Part shown: one piece after another, positions 9,222-18,311 of the stretch
How the letters are laid out: every line of letters starts with the position of its first letter
How positions within the stretch are numbered: the first letter of the stretch is position 1
Assembly: GCF_014621695.1 (NCBI RefSeq)
Contig: NZ_CP061281.1
Coordinates: 7,803,710 to 7,867,709 of the forward strand
Direction: 5' to 3'
Origin: Streptomyces xanthii
GTDB lineage: Bacteria; Actinomycetota; Actinomycetes; Streptomycetales; Streptomycetaceae
DNA: 64,000 bases
Made by a program: the position numbers and the translations under genes
Notes under the pieces: model-generated
Told to the model about the DNA's origin: nothing
Databases searched by the model: none
What the model saw: the letters and a program-made list of their open reading frames with translations, nothing else

Positions 9222-9438
9222 CGTGTCAGGCCGTCCCGAAACCGCCGCAGGGTCGGGTCGGTACTCAGCTTCGGAGCAGTCTGGGCTGCGGGTTTCACAG
9301 GAGTTGAGCCACAGCCTGAGCCTGGGCAGCACTTCCCGATTTTCGGCGCGGTCTTTGTTCAGCAGTTCTGACGGCAGCCGAGAGTGAGTGCGTCGGGCCG
9401 CCCTGTAGTTCCGCTCTGGTGGTCGCTAGTTTCGGATC

Positions 9439-9834
9439 ATGACGATCACGTATGAGTGGCGGGGCGACGTCGACAACTCAGCTCTCAACAAGCTGCATGC
9501 CGAAGGATTCGATCATCCAGTCGAGCAGGCGGACTGGAGGGCAAGGCTTCAACGTCACAGCCTTGGCTGGGTCTGCGCCTGGGAAGGTGATCGTTTGGTC
9601 GGCTTCGTCAACGTCGCCTGGGACGGCGGCGTCCATGCGTTCGCCCTGGACACGGTCGTCGCTCAGAGCTGTCGTTCGAACGGGGTAGGAGCCGCGCTGG
9701 TCAAGGCAGCTGCTGACGGATGCCGGGAGGCAGGGTGTGAGTGGCTGCATGTCGACTTCGAAGAGCACTTGCGAACGTTCTACTTCGATGCCTGCGGCTT
9801 CAGTGAGACGGCAGCGGGACTGATCGCGTTGTAA
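9439..9834 (+). CDS. GNAT-family N-acetyltransferase
   Basis: 131 residues, a single GNAT domain. The acetyl-CoA binding strand and loop are seen in ALDTVVAQSCRSNGVGAALV, whose R/Q-x-x-G-x-G/A pattern is slightly altered (SNGVGAAL), followed by helix VKAAADGCREAG. The last part WLHVDFEEHLRTFYFDACGF has the conserved FYxxCGF end. It probably acetylates a small molecule or protein amine; the substrate is unknown. The downstream gap to the phosphatase pair is about 250 bases. Confidence 0.8.
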   Translation: MTITYEWRGDVDNSALNKLHAEGFDHPVEQADWRARLQRHSLGWVCAWEGDRLVGFVNVAWDGGVHAFALDTVVAQSCRSNGVGAALVKAAADGCREAGCEWLHVDFEEHLRTFYFDACGFSETAAGLIAL

Positions 9835-10086
9835 TCCTTGCCCGCCCAGCCGCTGGCCTGGGTGCTCAGAGGCCGGGAGGAAGATGTGCAGCCGGCGACG
9901 ACGCGTTCCTCGGCACGGGCCCTGGCGAGTACCCAAGCGGCCGCAACGAAGACGAACCACCGGTCGGTTTCGTCGACGACATCGTCCATGCATTCCAGGC
10001 CCTGCCCCGTGGTGCGCAGGGGCCTTACGTGGGCTGCGGTAACGGCCGTGCGCCACAACGAGCGGCCCGTCGTCCTGGCAGGGAGC

Positions 10087-11319
10087 ATGGAGACAGGCGC
10101 GGCGCGGTGGGAGGAGGGCAGTGTGACGGCCGGTTCCTTCCCGGGGACGGCGGGGCGGGTCGGTGCGCCTGTCGACGGCAAGGCGCTACTCGACGTGCTC
10201 GGCGTCGCCGTCGTCGTCATCGATGCCCGCGGCCGGATCGTGCTGTGGAGCGCACAGACGGAGAGCCCGTTCGGTTTCCTCGCCGACGAAGCCCTCGGGC
10301 TGTACGTGGCCCGAGTGATCGTCGACTGGGATCACCGCGCGGAGGCGATGCGCCTCTTTGGCGAGGTGCTGCGCGGCGGCACGGCCTGGACGGTCACCTT
10401 CCCCGTACGGGACAAGGACGGCTCCACCCGGCGGGTGGAGTTCCGCAGCATGCGGATCCCTGACGACCTGGGCGACCTCTACGCCCTCGGGATCGCCGCC
10501 GACGGTGCCGTCGTCGAGCGGAGCGTGACCGAGCCGGCGCTCTCCGACCGCCTGGTGTCGCAGTCGCCGATAGGCCTCGCCGTCCTCGACGCCGCTCTCC
10601 GCTACGTTGTGCGGAACTCGGCGGTGACGCTCCAGCGGGGCCTGCTGCCGGGCGTGCCCCCGGAGCTGACGGGCCTGGAGGTCGCCGCCCGCTACCACTC
10701 GGCGCACGCGTCGAGCGAGGTCGGCGGCGACTGGTACGACGTGATCGCGCTGCCCGGCGACAAGACGGCGCTGGTCGTCGGGGACGTGATGGGCGGCGGA
10801 ATCGACGCGGGGGCGACGATGGGCAGGTTGTGGACGGTGACCTGCGCGTTCGCGAACCTCGATCTGTCCCCGGGGCAGGTCCTGCAGCATCTGGACCGGA
10901 TCACGGCCGGCCTGGAGCAATACATCGCGGCCTGCCTGTTTGTCGCGTACCACCTGGTGCGGCAGCGGTGCCGGATCGCGAACGCGGGCCATCTGCCGCC
11001 CCTCCGGAGCCCGGCGGACGGACCGGCCGAGCTGATGCGGCTGTCCACGGGGGTGTCGCTGGGCGTCGTCGGCGGCACCTTCTGGACGGTCCGGGTGCCG
11101 CTCCGGGCCGGGGACCGGCTCGTGCTCTACACGGACGGCACGGACGGTCTGATCGAGACCCGCCACGAGGCGATCGACGAGCGGTCCGCGTGCCTCGTCC
11201 ACCTCCTCGACGAGGCGCGCGGGCCGCTGGAGGAGACCTGTGACCGGTTCCTGCGGGTGCTGCGCCGGACGGGTGCGCCGGACGACGTGGCGCTTCTGAT
11301 CGCCAGGAGCACGGGATGA
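10087..11319 (+). CDS. PAS plus SpoIIE-type PP2C phosphatase, internally shortened
   Basis: 410 residues. An N-terminal PAS domain (about 30-130, with VIDARGRIVLWS) is followed by the first strand of a second PAS (SPIGLAVLDAALRYVV). The text then jumps directly to TLQRGLLPGVPPEL, the linker entering the SpoIIE/PP2C domain (about 195-405; metal-site aspartates in GGDWYDV, VGDVMG, TDGTDGLIE and PDDVALL). In related proteins the second PAS and a GAF domain lie between, so an in-frame deletion is likely. The ATG at 10087 was preferred to a longer frame. Such enzymes dephosphorylate anti-sigma-factor antagonists. Its stop overlaps the next start (ATGA). Confidence 0.82.
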   Translation: METGAARWEEGSVTAGSFPGTAGRVGAPVDGKALLDVLGVAVVVIDARGRIVLWSAQTESPFGFLADEALGLYVARVIVDWDHRAEAMRLFGEVLRGGTAWTVTFPVRDKDGSTRRVEFRSMRIPDDLGDLYALGIAADGAVVERSVTEPALSDRLVSQSPIGLAVLDAALRYVVRNSAVTLQRGLLPGVPPELTGLEVAARYHSAHASSEVGGDWYDVIALPGDKTALVVGDVMGGGIDAGATMGRLWTVTCAFANLDLSPGQVLQHLDRITAGLEQYIAACLFVAYHLVRQRCRIANAGHLPPLRSPADGPAELMRLSTGVSLGVVGGTFWTVRVPLRAGDRLVLYTDGTDGLIETRHEAIDERSACLVHLLDEARGPLEETCDRFLRVLRRTGAPDDVALLIARSTG

Positions 11320-14099
11320 CGGCCAGGCACGGGGGCAAGGTCCGGACGCCTGGGAAGGGGAAGGGCCGGGGCACGGGCCTGCGGAGCGTCGCCGGGCAGG
11401 TCTTCGCGCTGGAGGCGCTGATCGCGCTCCTGGTGATCGCGGTGGCGGCGTTCGTGGTCTTCCACCAGGAGCGGCGGGACACCGAGCGGGACGCCCGGAT
11501 CCGCTCGCTCGCGGTCGCGGAGGCCTTCGCCCACGCGCCGGGCATCGACGCGGCGCTGACCTCGCCGAATCCGACGGCGGTGCTGCAGAGCCGGGCGGAG
11601 GCGACCCGGAAGTCCACGGGCGTGGACTTCATCGCGGTCCTGAGCCGCTCCGGGGTGCGGTACACCGACTCGCAGCCGGAGCTGATCGGCAAGAAGGCGA
11701 CCGGGGACCTCTCGCGGGCGGCGGTGAAGGGAGAGGCGTACACCGAGCTGTTCCACGGCGCGCCGAACGACGCCGTGCGGGCCGTCGTGCCGGTAGTGGA
11801 CGCCAAGGGCCGGATCGTGGGCCTGGTCAGCAGCGGCATCGAGGTGGAGAGCATTGCGCACTCGGTGCAGGACCGGCTGCCGCTGCTCATCGGGGCGGCG
11901 GGCGGCGCCCTGGCAGCGGCCGTGGGCGGCGCGGCGCTGGTGAGCCGGCGGCTGCGGCGGCAGACGCACGGGCTCGGTCCGGCGGAGATGACCCGGATGA
12001 AGGAGCACCACGAGGCGGTCCTGCACGCGGTGCGCGAAGGCGTGCTGATCGTGGGTGCCGATCACCGGCTGCTGCTCGCCAACGACGAGGCCCACCGGTT
12101 GCTCGGTCTCTCGGCGGAGGCGGAGGCGGAGGCGCGGCATGTCTCGGAGCTCGGGCTCGATCCGCGGACGGTCGAGCTCCTGGAGTCGGGGCGGTCCGCG
12201 ACGGACGAGGTGCACCGAGCGGGCGACCGGCTGCTCGCGGTGAGCGTGCGGCCCACACTGGCGCACGGTTCGGAGGCCGGGTGTGTGATGACGATGCGGG
12301 ACACCACCGAGCTGGCGGCCGTGACCGGCCGGGCGGCGGTGGCCCGCAGCCGGCTGCAGCTGCTGTACGAGGCGGGGGTGCGGATCGGGACGACGCTCGA
12401 GGTCGTGCGGACGGCGGAGGAGCTGGCGGAGGTGGCGGTGCCGCGGTTCGCGGACTTCGCCACGGTGGAGCTGCTCGAACCGGTGCTGCGCGGGGAGGAG
12501 CCGTCGGAGGGCGCGGCCGCGTCCACGGAGATGCGGCGGACGGCGCTGAGCGGGCTGCGGCCGGGACGGCCGCTGCAGCCGGTCGGGGACACGGTCCACT
12601 TCGACGTCCGCAGCACCCCGATGGCAAAGGCCCTGAACGCCGGACACGCGGTGGTGGAGCCGCAGCTGGCGGCGGCGGAGGGCTGGCGGGCGCAGGACCC
12701 GGAGGGGGCGGCGCAGGCCTTGGCGTACGGGATGCACTCGCTGCTCACGGTGCCGCTGCAGGCCCGTGGGGTGGTCCTGGGGATGGCGAACTTCTGGCGC
12801 GCGGACACCCCGGAGCCGTTCGGGGAGGAGGACCTGTCGTTCGCGGAGGAGTTGGCGGCTCGGGCGGCGGTCGCGATCGACAACGCGCGCCGGTTCACCC
12901 GGGAGCACGCGATGGCGGTGACGCTCCAGCGGAGCCTGCTGCCGCGGGTGCTGCCGGAGCAGAGCGCGGTGGAGGTGGCGTACCGCTATCTCCCGGCGAA
13001 GGCCGGGGTCGGCGGCGACTGGTTCGACGTGATCCCGCTGCCGGGGGCGCGGGTGGCGCTCGTGGTCGGGGACGTGGTGGGGCACGGGCTGCACGCGGCG
13101 GCGACCATGGGGCGGCTGCGGACGGCCGTGCACAACTTCTCGACCCTGGACGTGCCGCCGGACGAACTGCTCGGCCATCTCGACGAGCTGACGGGACGGA
13201 TCGAGCACGGGGGCGGGGACGGGGAGGGCACGGTCGGCGAGGTGCGACGGCGGGACGAGGGCATCACTGGTGCGACCTGTCTGTACGCGATCTACGACCC
13301 CGCGTCCGGGCTCTGCCAGGTGGCGAGCGCGGGGCATCCCGGACCGGCGCTCGTGGGCCCCGACGGCCGGGTCGAGTTCCCGGAGCTGACGCCGGGCCTG
13401 CCTCTGGGACTCGGCCTGGGGGACGTGCCCTTCGAGTCGACGGAGCTGCGGCTGCCGGAGGGCAGCAAACTGGTCCTGTTCACGGACGGGCTCCTGGAGG
13501 ACCATGGGCGGGACATCGACACGGGCCTCGGGATGCTGCGGTCGACGCTCGACCGGCCGGACCGGAACCCGGAGCAGACCTGCGCGGACGTGCTCGCGAC
13601 GCTCCTCACGCCGACGCAGCGTGACGACATCGCGCTGCTCGTGGCACAGACCCGGCTGCTCGACCGGGACCGGATCGCGCAGTGGGAGGTGTCCCGGGAC
13701 CCGTCGGCGGTGTCGCCGGTGCGCAACGCGGCGGCGGCGAAGCTGTCCGAGTGGGGGCTCGACGGGCTCGCGTTCGCGGCGGAGCTGATCCTGAGCGAGC
13801 TGATCACGAACGCGGTGCGGTACGGGGCGGATCCGGTGCGCGTTCGGCTCCTCCACGACCGGACCCTGATCTGCGAGGTCTCCGACGGCAGCAGCACATC
13901 CCCGCACCTGCGTCACGCGGCGACGACGGACGAGGGCGGCCGCGGCCTCTACTTGGTCGCCCAGTACGCGGAACGCTGGGGCACCCGGTACGGCGGACGG
14001 GGCAAGACGATCTGGGCGGAATTGAGAGTGGGCGCAGACGGACCGGAACCGATGGCGCCGATCCCGGACTTGGACGCCCTGGAGGACCTGGCCTGGTGA
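11316..14099 (+). CDS. Membrane sensor SpoIIE-type phosphatase with sCache-like, PAS, GAF, PP2C and ATPase domains
   Basis: 927 residues. Domains in order: transmembrane helix about 27-47, extracellular sCache-like sensor 48-185, second helix about 190-207, PAS about 228-330, GAF about 345-520, PP2C/SpoIIE about 540-760 (GGDWFDV, VGDVVGHG, FTDGLLE, RDDIALL), and a C-terminal histidine-kinase-like ATPase of the RsbW type about 785-900 (N-box LSELITNAVRYG, GRGLYLV). It joins a phosphatase and an anti-sigma-like kinase in one protein, a Streptomyces arrangement in partner-switching control of sigma factors. The start overlaps the previous stop by four bases, implying coupling. The signal sensed is unknown. 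Confidence 0.9.
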   Translation: MTARHGGKVRTPGKGKGRGTGLRSVAGQVFALEALIALLVIAVAAFVVFHQERRDTERDARIRSLAVAEAFAHAPGIDAALTSPNPTAVLQSRAEATRKSTGVDFIAVLSRSGVRYTDSQPELIGKKATGDLSRAAVKGEAYTELFHGAPNDAVRAVVPVVDAKGRIVGLVSSGIEVESIAHSVQDRLPLLIGAAGGALAAAVGGAALVSRRLRRQTHGLGPAEMTRMKEHHEAVLHAVREGVLIVGADHRLLLANDEAHRLLGLSAEAEAEARHVSELGLDPRTVELLESGRSATDEVHRAGDRLLAVSVRPTLAHGSEAGCVMTMRDTTELAAVTGRAAVARSRLQLLYEAGVRIGTTLEVVRTAEELAEVAVPRFADFATVELLEPVLRGEEPSEGAAASTEMRRTALSGLRPGRPLQPVGDTVHFDVRSTPMAKALNAGHAVVEPQLAAAEGWRAQDPEGAAQALAYGMHSLLTVPLQARGVVLGMANFWRADTPEPFGEEDLSFAEELAARAAVAIDNARRFTREHAMAVTLQRSLLPRVLPEQSAVEVAYRYLPAKAGVGGDWFDVIPLPGARVALVVGDVVGHGLHAAATMGRLRTAVHNFSTLDVPPDELLGHLDELTGRIEHGGGDGEGTVGEVRRRDEGITGATCLYAIYDPASGLCQVASAGHPGPALVGPDGRVEFPELTPGLPLGLGLGDVPFESTELRLPEGSKLVLFTDGLLEDHGRDIDTGLGMLRSTLDRPDRNPEQTCADVLATLLTPTQRDDIALLVAQTRLLDRDRIAQWEVSRDPSAVSPVRNAAAAKLSEWGLDGLAFAAELILSELITNAVRYGADPVRVRLLHDRTLICEVSDGSSTSPHLRHAATTDEGGRGLYLVAQYAERWGTRYGGRGKTIWAELRVGADGPEPMAPIPDLDALEDLAW

Positions 14100-14520
14100 G
14101 CCCGGTCGAGGGCCTGCGGTTCGTTGTCGGCATACGTTCCGCAGGGGCGATGGGGGTCCCCCTGCTCGAGCGAAGCCGAGAGCTTGGGGGAGGGGGCACA
14201 ACGGACGGCGCCCCCTCGCCGGGCATCTGGCACCGGCGCCGGCACGGAGGAATCGGGCTCGGGCGATTCCGGCCTCTTCCCCGGTGACGCAAGCGCGGAG
14301 GACGCCATGGGTGGCAATGGCGCCGACGGGTTCCCGGGCGGCTACGGGGCCGATCCCCGCGGCATGACCAAGTGGCGGGCGACGGCGTGCCACCCTGAAA
14401 GTCAGCGGAGGTGCAGCGTCGTCCTCGGCGTTGCACCCCGGCACTGGTGCCTTCCGAGCTGCTGGTCGCCGCTGCCTCTTGCACATGGCCTGGCGGGTGT
14501 CGTGTGGAATTCTGGCGTCC
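14100..14520. other. Intergenic region with a dispersed-type repeat
   Basis: No gene supported. It contains the hairpin repeat described separately (14152-14194). Short frames here have no family character. Confidence 0.5.
14152..14194. repeat. Streptomyces intergenic hairpin repeat
   Basis: Begins GGGGGTCCCCCTGCTCGAGC and continues through CGAAGCCGAGAGCTTGGGGG; the two halves pair into a long imperfect hairpin. I recall near-identical elements in many Streptomyces intergenic regions after genes. It may act as transcription terminator of the phosphatase operon, which ends 53 bases before. Confidence 0.6.
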
Positions 14521-14883
14521 ATGTCCGTCATCGCAACCACCGTGGTGCTGCTCATCGCCGCGCTCCACGTCTGCATCCTGGTCCTGGAGATGTTCCTGTG
14601 GACCGGTCCACAGGCCCGGGCCGCGTTCGGGACCAGTGCCGCCTTCGCGGCGGAAACGAAAGCGCTCGCCGCCAATCAGGGGCTGTACAACGGCTTCCTC
14701 GCCGCCGGTCTCGTGTGGGGCGCGGTGGTGTCCGACCCTGTGGGTTTCCAGGCGAAGGTGTTCTTCCTGGTGTGCGTCGCCGTGGCCGGTACGTACGGTG
14801 CCGCCACGGCCAGCCGGAAGATCCTCTTCGTGCAGACCGTTCCAGCGCTGATCGGTCTGGCACTGGTGCTGGCCGCCCACTGA
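14521..14883 (+). CDS. DUF1304 family membrane protein
   Basis: 120 residues and four predicted membrane helices (about 4-22, 46-70, 75-93, 98-117). The pattern LHVCILVLEMFLWTGPQ followed by NQGLYNGFLAAGLVWG is the DUF1304 signature. Function unknown; such proteins are small integral membrane proteins, possibly exporters of toxic compounds. The ATG at 14521 gives the normal family start. An upstream in-frame ATG at 14431 would add 30 non-family residues. Confidence 0.85.
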   Translation: MSVIATTVVLLIAALHVCILVLEMFLWTGPQARAAFGTSAAFAAETKALAANQGLYNGFLAAGLVWGAVVSDPVGFQAKVFFLVCVAVAGTYGAATASRKILFVQTVPALIGLALVLAAH

Positions 14884-15518
14884 GACAGGCACAGGCTGCG
14901 GCTTGCGGGCACGGAGGCAGGCCGCTGTGGTCGGAGGAACGCCCCCTGAAAATGAGGTGGATGGGGCTCATCGATGTGGACGACGCGGGGCTGGTCGTCC
15001 AGGTCCAGGTCCAGGCCGGTGACGGTCGCGGGCGCGCGGGGATGCGATCGCCGTGTACGTGCCGCTGGCCCACGGCACTCCTCGCATGCCAGGCCGAAGT
15101 ACCTCCCGGGCAGCCCGAGATCGCCGCAGTTCCCGAACCCCGCGTCAACACCCCAACCGCTGCCGCGTGCTGGCACGGCTGATCGGCCACACAGCCCGGG
15201 CAGTGCCGCGCGCCTCCGAGCCAAAGAGCGTGTCACCGCCGCGTGCGGGCGACGGCAGCGGCGGGCGTGGGGCTGGTGGTCGCTTTTCGGGAAACCGGGT
15301 CGCTGCGAGCCGGCTCTGCGAGCCAGACTGCGTCGGTGGATACCCGTCGGCCTTGCCCCTGCTGCAACACCGGTTGTTGTGAACGGTCACGTAGCTCCGC
15401 GCGCCTGCGGTCACGTAATTTCCCGGGAGCGGGCCGAAGGGCCCTCCGGGTGGAGCGGGCGTCCTGGGGGCAGTGGAAACTGTTCGACGGTCTGAGCCGA
15501 ACGAGACATGATCCGCTC
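14884..15518. other. Long intergenic region, no gene recognised
   Basis: Several frames are open on both strands because of high GC, but none shows a family motif. A minus-strand frame at 14676-15236 overlaps the DUF1304 gene and was rejected. I see no clear regulatory element. Confidence 0.45.
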
Positions 15519-16229
15519 GTGACGATGCAGAAGGCGTTCCTGGTCCGGGCTGCGGCCCGCAACAACGCCGAGTGGTGTGCGGCTGTGTGCCGGTCCCATG
15601 GCTTGGCCGGCGGGTTCGGGGCGGAGGCTTGGGCGGCTCCGGCTCGTACACCGTTGTACTACCCCGATGCGGTGACGCTGGTGCCGGGCGCGGACCCCGT
15701 TGGGTTGGTGTCCGGTATCGACACCGGCGCGCCCGGTGCCTCCGTCAAGGACAGCTTCGCTGACCTCGACCTGGTGGGGGCCGGCTTCCGGGTGCTGTTC
15801 GAGGCGGAGTGGATTCACCGTCCGGCGAGCGCCCCTGCCACCGAGTCGGATCTCACGTGGGATGTGGTGGGTGACCCGGACGCTCTGCGTGGTTGGGCGC
15901 TTGCCTGGGACGCCGGCGGCGGCAATGCGGATCTCTTCCGGCCTGGGCTCCTCGACGACCCGGCCACCTTCGTGCTCGCCGGGCGATCTGCTGACGGCCG
16001 GGTGGTCGTCGGCGCGGTGGCGAGCCGCAGCGACCAGGTGGTCGGAATCTCCAATGTCTTCGCGCTGGACGGCGGCCCTGACGCGGCCTGGCCGGTCGTA
16101 CTGGACGCGGTGCACCGGCTGTTCCCTGCCCTGCCGGCGGTTGGCTACGCGCACGGCGACCACCTGACGGCCGCCGTCCGCCACGGTTTCGAGCCGCTCG
16201 CTCCGCTGCGCATTTGGCTGCGCGGCTAG
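15519..16229 (+). CDS. Hypothetical protein, possibly a GNAT-fold protein
   Basis: 236 residues from the GTG at 15519; an ATG two codons later is equally possible. The middle reads FVLAGRSADGRVVVGAVASR and ISNVFALDGG, and the end reads AVGYAHGDHLTAAVRHGFEPLAPLRIWL, which resembles the closing strands of GNAT-like proteins (G-Y-E/A-x-G...GF-x-P-L). The acetyl-CoA loop RxxGxG is not visible, so it may be a degenerate or non-catalytic member. An insertion sequence abuts its stop codon, so the original C-terminus may have changed. Confidence 0.6.
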   Translation: MTMQKAFLVRAAARNNAEWCAAVCRSHGLAGGFGAEAWAAPARTPLYYPDAVTLVPGADPVGLVSGIDTGAPGASVKDSFADLDLVGAGFRVLFEAEWIHRPASAPATESDLTWDVVGDPDALRGWALAWDAGGGNADLFRPGLLDDPATFVLAGRSADGRVVVGAVASRSDQVVGISNVFALDGGPDAAWPVVLDAVHRLFPALPAVGYAHGDHLTAAVRHGFEPLAPLRIWLRG

Positions 16230-17142
16230 GGCGTGTCTCTTTGATCGGTTGGTCAGTTGATCGGATGTGCCTGTCCGGTCAGTGATCACTGATGCGATGG
16301 GGGACCGGATCGAGCCGCTGATGCCGGCCGATCCGGCCCGTGGTCGGCGGTGGGCCGACCACCGACGAACCCTTGAAGCCATTGCGTGAAAGTACCGCAC
16401 CTGCTCACCCTGGCGGGACCTGCCGGACGAGCTCGGCTCGTTCCAGACCGCTCACAAACGGCTGATCAGGTGGGCGGTGGACGGCACCTGGAAACGCATC
16501 CTCGCCGCGCTCCTGACAGCGGCCGAGGGTGCTGACGACATCGGCTGGACCGTGGCGGTGGACTCCACCGTCTGCCGGGCCCACCAGCACGCCGCTGGGG
16601 CCAGGAAAAAGGGGCTCCAGACCGGGCCGAGCCCGACGACCACGCGCTGGGGCGCTCGCGCGGCGGCCTGAGCACGAAGGTCCACCTAGCCAGTGGCGGC
16701 CATGCGCGACCTCTGGCCCTCCGCGTCACCGCGGGCCAGGCAGGTGACGCGCCGGCCTTCGAGGCCGTCATGGCCGGCATCCGTGTTCCGCGAATCGGGC
16801 CCGGAAGACCGAGGACCCGCCCCGATGCCGTCCTGGCGGACCGCGCGTATTCATCCCGCGCGATCAGAAACCACATTCGCCGACGCGGGATACGTGCCGT
16901 CATCCCTCAGCGCGCCGACCAGGCCGGTCACCACCTCCGCCGCGGCCGGGCCGGCGGCCGACCGCCCGCTTTCGACGCCGAGGCGTACAAGCAGCGCAAC
17001 GCGGTCGAGCGGTGCATCAACCGCCTCAAGCAGTGGCGCGGCCCGGCCATGCGAACCGACAAGCTCGCCATCGCCTACCAGACCGCACTCCACCTCGCGA
17101 GCATCCTCATCCGGGCGCGGAGGTGATCAATGAGGCAGGACT
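16229..17142 (+). mobile_element. IS5-family (IS427-type) insertion sequence
   Basis: The left end GGGCGTGTCTCTTTGATC (16229-16246) matches the complement of 17125-17142 at about 13 of 18 positions. In between lies a two-frame transposase with a -1 frameshift site. The left end follows a CTAG at the stop codon of the previous gene, consistent with the TA-containing targets of this group. The imperfect right end suggests the copy is old. Confidence 0.7.
16297..17126 (+). pseudogene. IS427-type transposase, two frames, first frame broken by TGA
   Basis: The first frame reads MGDRIEPLMPADPARGRRWA, then TGA at 16387-16389 where homologues have the Trp of AWKYRTGSPWRDLP, then continues in frame through GWTVAVDSTVCRAHQHAAGA. 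At GGAAAAAGGGGC (about 16603-16614) translation would slip -1 into the second frame. That frame carries the rest of the DDE domain: RVPRIGPGRPRTRPDAVLAD and then RNAVERCINRLKQWRG. The slip site is normal for this group; the TGA is the defect. Confidence 0.75.
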
Positions 17143-17172
17143 CGGTTTCACCAGTCGATGTCTCCGCTGCGG

Positions 17173-17346
17173 CAGTTGCCGCCAGGTGCACCCCGTCGTG
17201 GCCACGAACAGGATCGCCGCCAGCACCTCGCGATCACCGTAGGGCCGTCGGCCACCGTCCTGCGGACGCACCGGCGCAGCCGGGACCACTCGCCGGAACA
17301 ACTCCCACAATCCGTCCGGCACCAGACGCCCCACCATCGCCATCAC
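17173..17346 (-). pseudogene. N-terminal fragment of a second IS5-family transposase
   Basis: The minus strand encodes about 58 residues with RLVPDGLWELFRRVVPAAP and VLAAILFVATTGCTWRQLP, the normal beginning of an IS5-family transposase. It stops at about 17173, near the right end of the neighbouring element, and the rest is absent. Probably an older element into which the other inserted or recombined. Confidence 0.7.
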
Positions 17347-17452
17347 AACCGCTACGAGGAGACCCTGCGCACCGTCCTGATCGTTCAGCCGGGCCCGCCG
17401 ATCGGACCCGGCCTCCGCGCCGAGGGGTGCCTTCCGCCCGAGGGGGGAAGGC

Positions 17453-18226
17453 TCACAGGCCTGAGCCGCCGGTGGCGTCGATGACCTTGCCGGTGACCCA
17501 ACGTGCGTCGTGGGAGGCGAGGAAGGCGACGATGTCGGCTACGTCTTCGGGTCTGCCGACACGGCCCAGAGCAGCCAGGGAGGCGGCGTGGGCTTCGGCT
17601 TCCGGGTTGCCTCGCAGCCAGCCCGCGTTCACGTCGGTGTCGATGATCCCGGCTGCGACCGAGTTTGCTGTGATGCCTCGGGCGCCCAGTTCCTTGGCGA
17701 GGTTGAGGGTGAAGTTGTCCAGGGCACTCTTGGTGGCGCCGTAGGCAATGGCCTCGGGCATGGCGAGGTGGGCTGCGCCGCTGGAGATGTTGATGATTCG
17801 GCCGCCGTCGCGCAGCCGCTGCAGTCCCTGCTGCACGATGAAGAACGGCGCTCGCACGTTCACGGCGAAGACCTCGTCGAAACCGTCCTCGGTCAGTGAC
17901 GTCAGGCCGGCACTGAGTCCTATGCCGGCGTTGTTGACGATGATGTCGACGGCCGGTTCGGGTGTGTGATGGGGGATCTCAGCGTCGTAGGCAGCCCATA
18001 GAGCAGCGGCGTCGCCGCGGCGGCCCAGCGGCGCGTGGAGGGCGAGGGCCCGGCCGCCGTCCTTCCGGATCCGCTCCACGGTGTCGTGCGCCGCGCTCTC
18101 GTCGCGGACGTAGGTCAGCACGACGAGAGCGCCGTCCTGGGCGAGCCGCTGCGCGATGGCACGTCCGATGCCTCTGCTGCCTCCGGTGACGAGTGCGGTC
18201 TTTCCTTCAAGTCGCTGCATGACCAT
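17453..18226 (-). CDS. Short-chain dehydrogenase/reductase, FabG-like
   Basis: 257 residues. Classical SDR: cofactor motif TGGSRGIG near the N-terminus, NNAG (in DIIVNNAGIG), catalytic Ser in NISSGAAH and the YxxxK motif YGATK. The end KVIDATGGSGL is the usual C-terminus. Oxidises or reduces a carbonyl/alcohol with NAD(P); substrate unknown. The ATG at 18226 was chosen, with an alternative two codons later. It diverges from a TetR gene, and the gap contains an inverted repeat, so repression by that TetR protein and induction by a toxic carbonyl compound is the likely control. Confidence 0.88.
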   Translation of the reverse strand: MVMQRLEGKTALVTGGSRGIGRAIAQRLAQDGALVVLTYVRDESAAHDTVERIRKDGGRALALHAPLGRRGDAAALWAAYDAEIPHHTPEPAVDIIVNNAGIGLSAGLTSLTEDGFDEVFAVNVRAPFFIVQQGLQRLRDGGRIINISSGAAHLAMPEAIAYGATKSALDNFTLNLAKELGARGITANSVAAGIIDTDVNAGWLRGNPEAEAHAASLAALGRVGRPEDVADIVAFLASHDARWVTGKVIDATGGSGL

Positions 18227-18255
18227 GGTGGTTGGCCGCCTTCCATTTGTTGAGT

Positions 18256-18295
18256 GATCGACCAAGAAAGAAGCTAGCACGTTTGTTGGTCGGTC
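18256..18295. promoter_or_regulatory. Candidate TetR operator between SDR and TetR genes
   Basis: GATCGACCAA at 18256-18265 and TTGGTCGGTC at 18286-18295 form an inverted repeat with 9 of 10 matching pairs and a 20-base spacer. It lies between divergently transcribed genes, 17 bases before the TetR ATG and 30 bases before the SDR start. Confidence 0.55.
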
Positions 18296-18311
18296 GCTCT
18301 AGAATGTGCGC

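Noticed and set aside
11127..14675. Very long minus-strand open frame opposite the phosphatase genes
   Set aside because: It mirrors the plus-strand genes, is dominated by Arg, Pro, Gln and His, shows no domain, and is expected from the GC bias.
14676..15236. Minus-strand frame overlapping the DUF1304 gene
   Set aside because: Its end is antisense to a well supported membrane protein and no motif is present.
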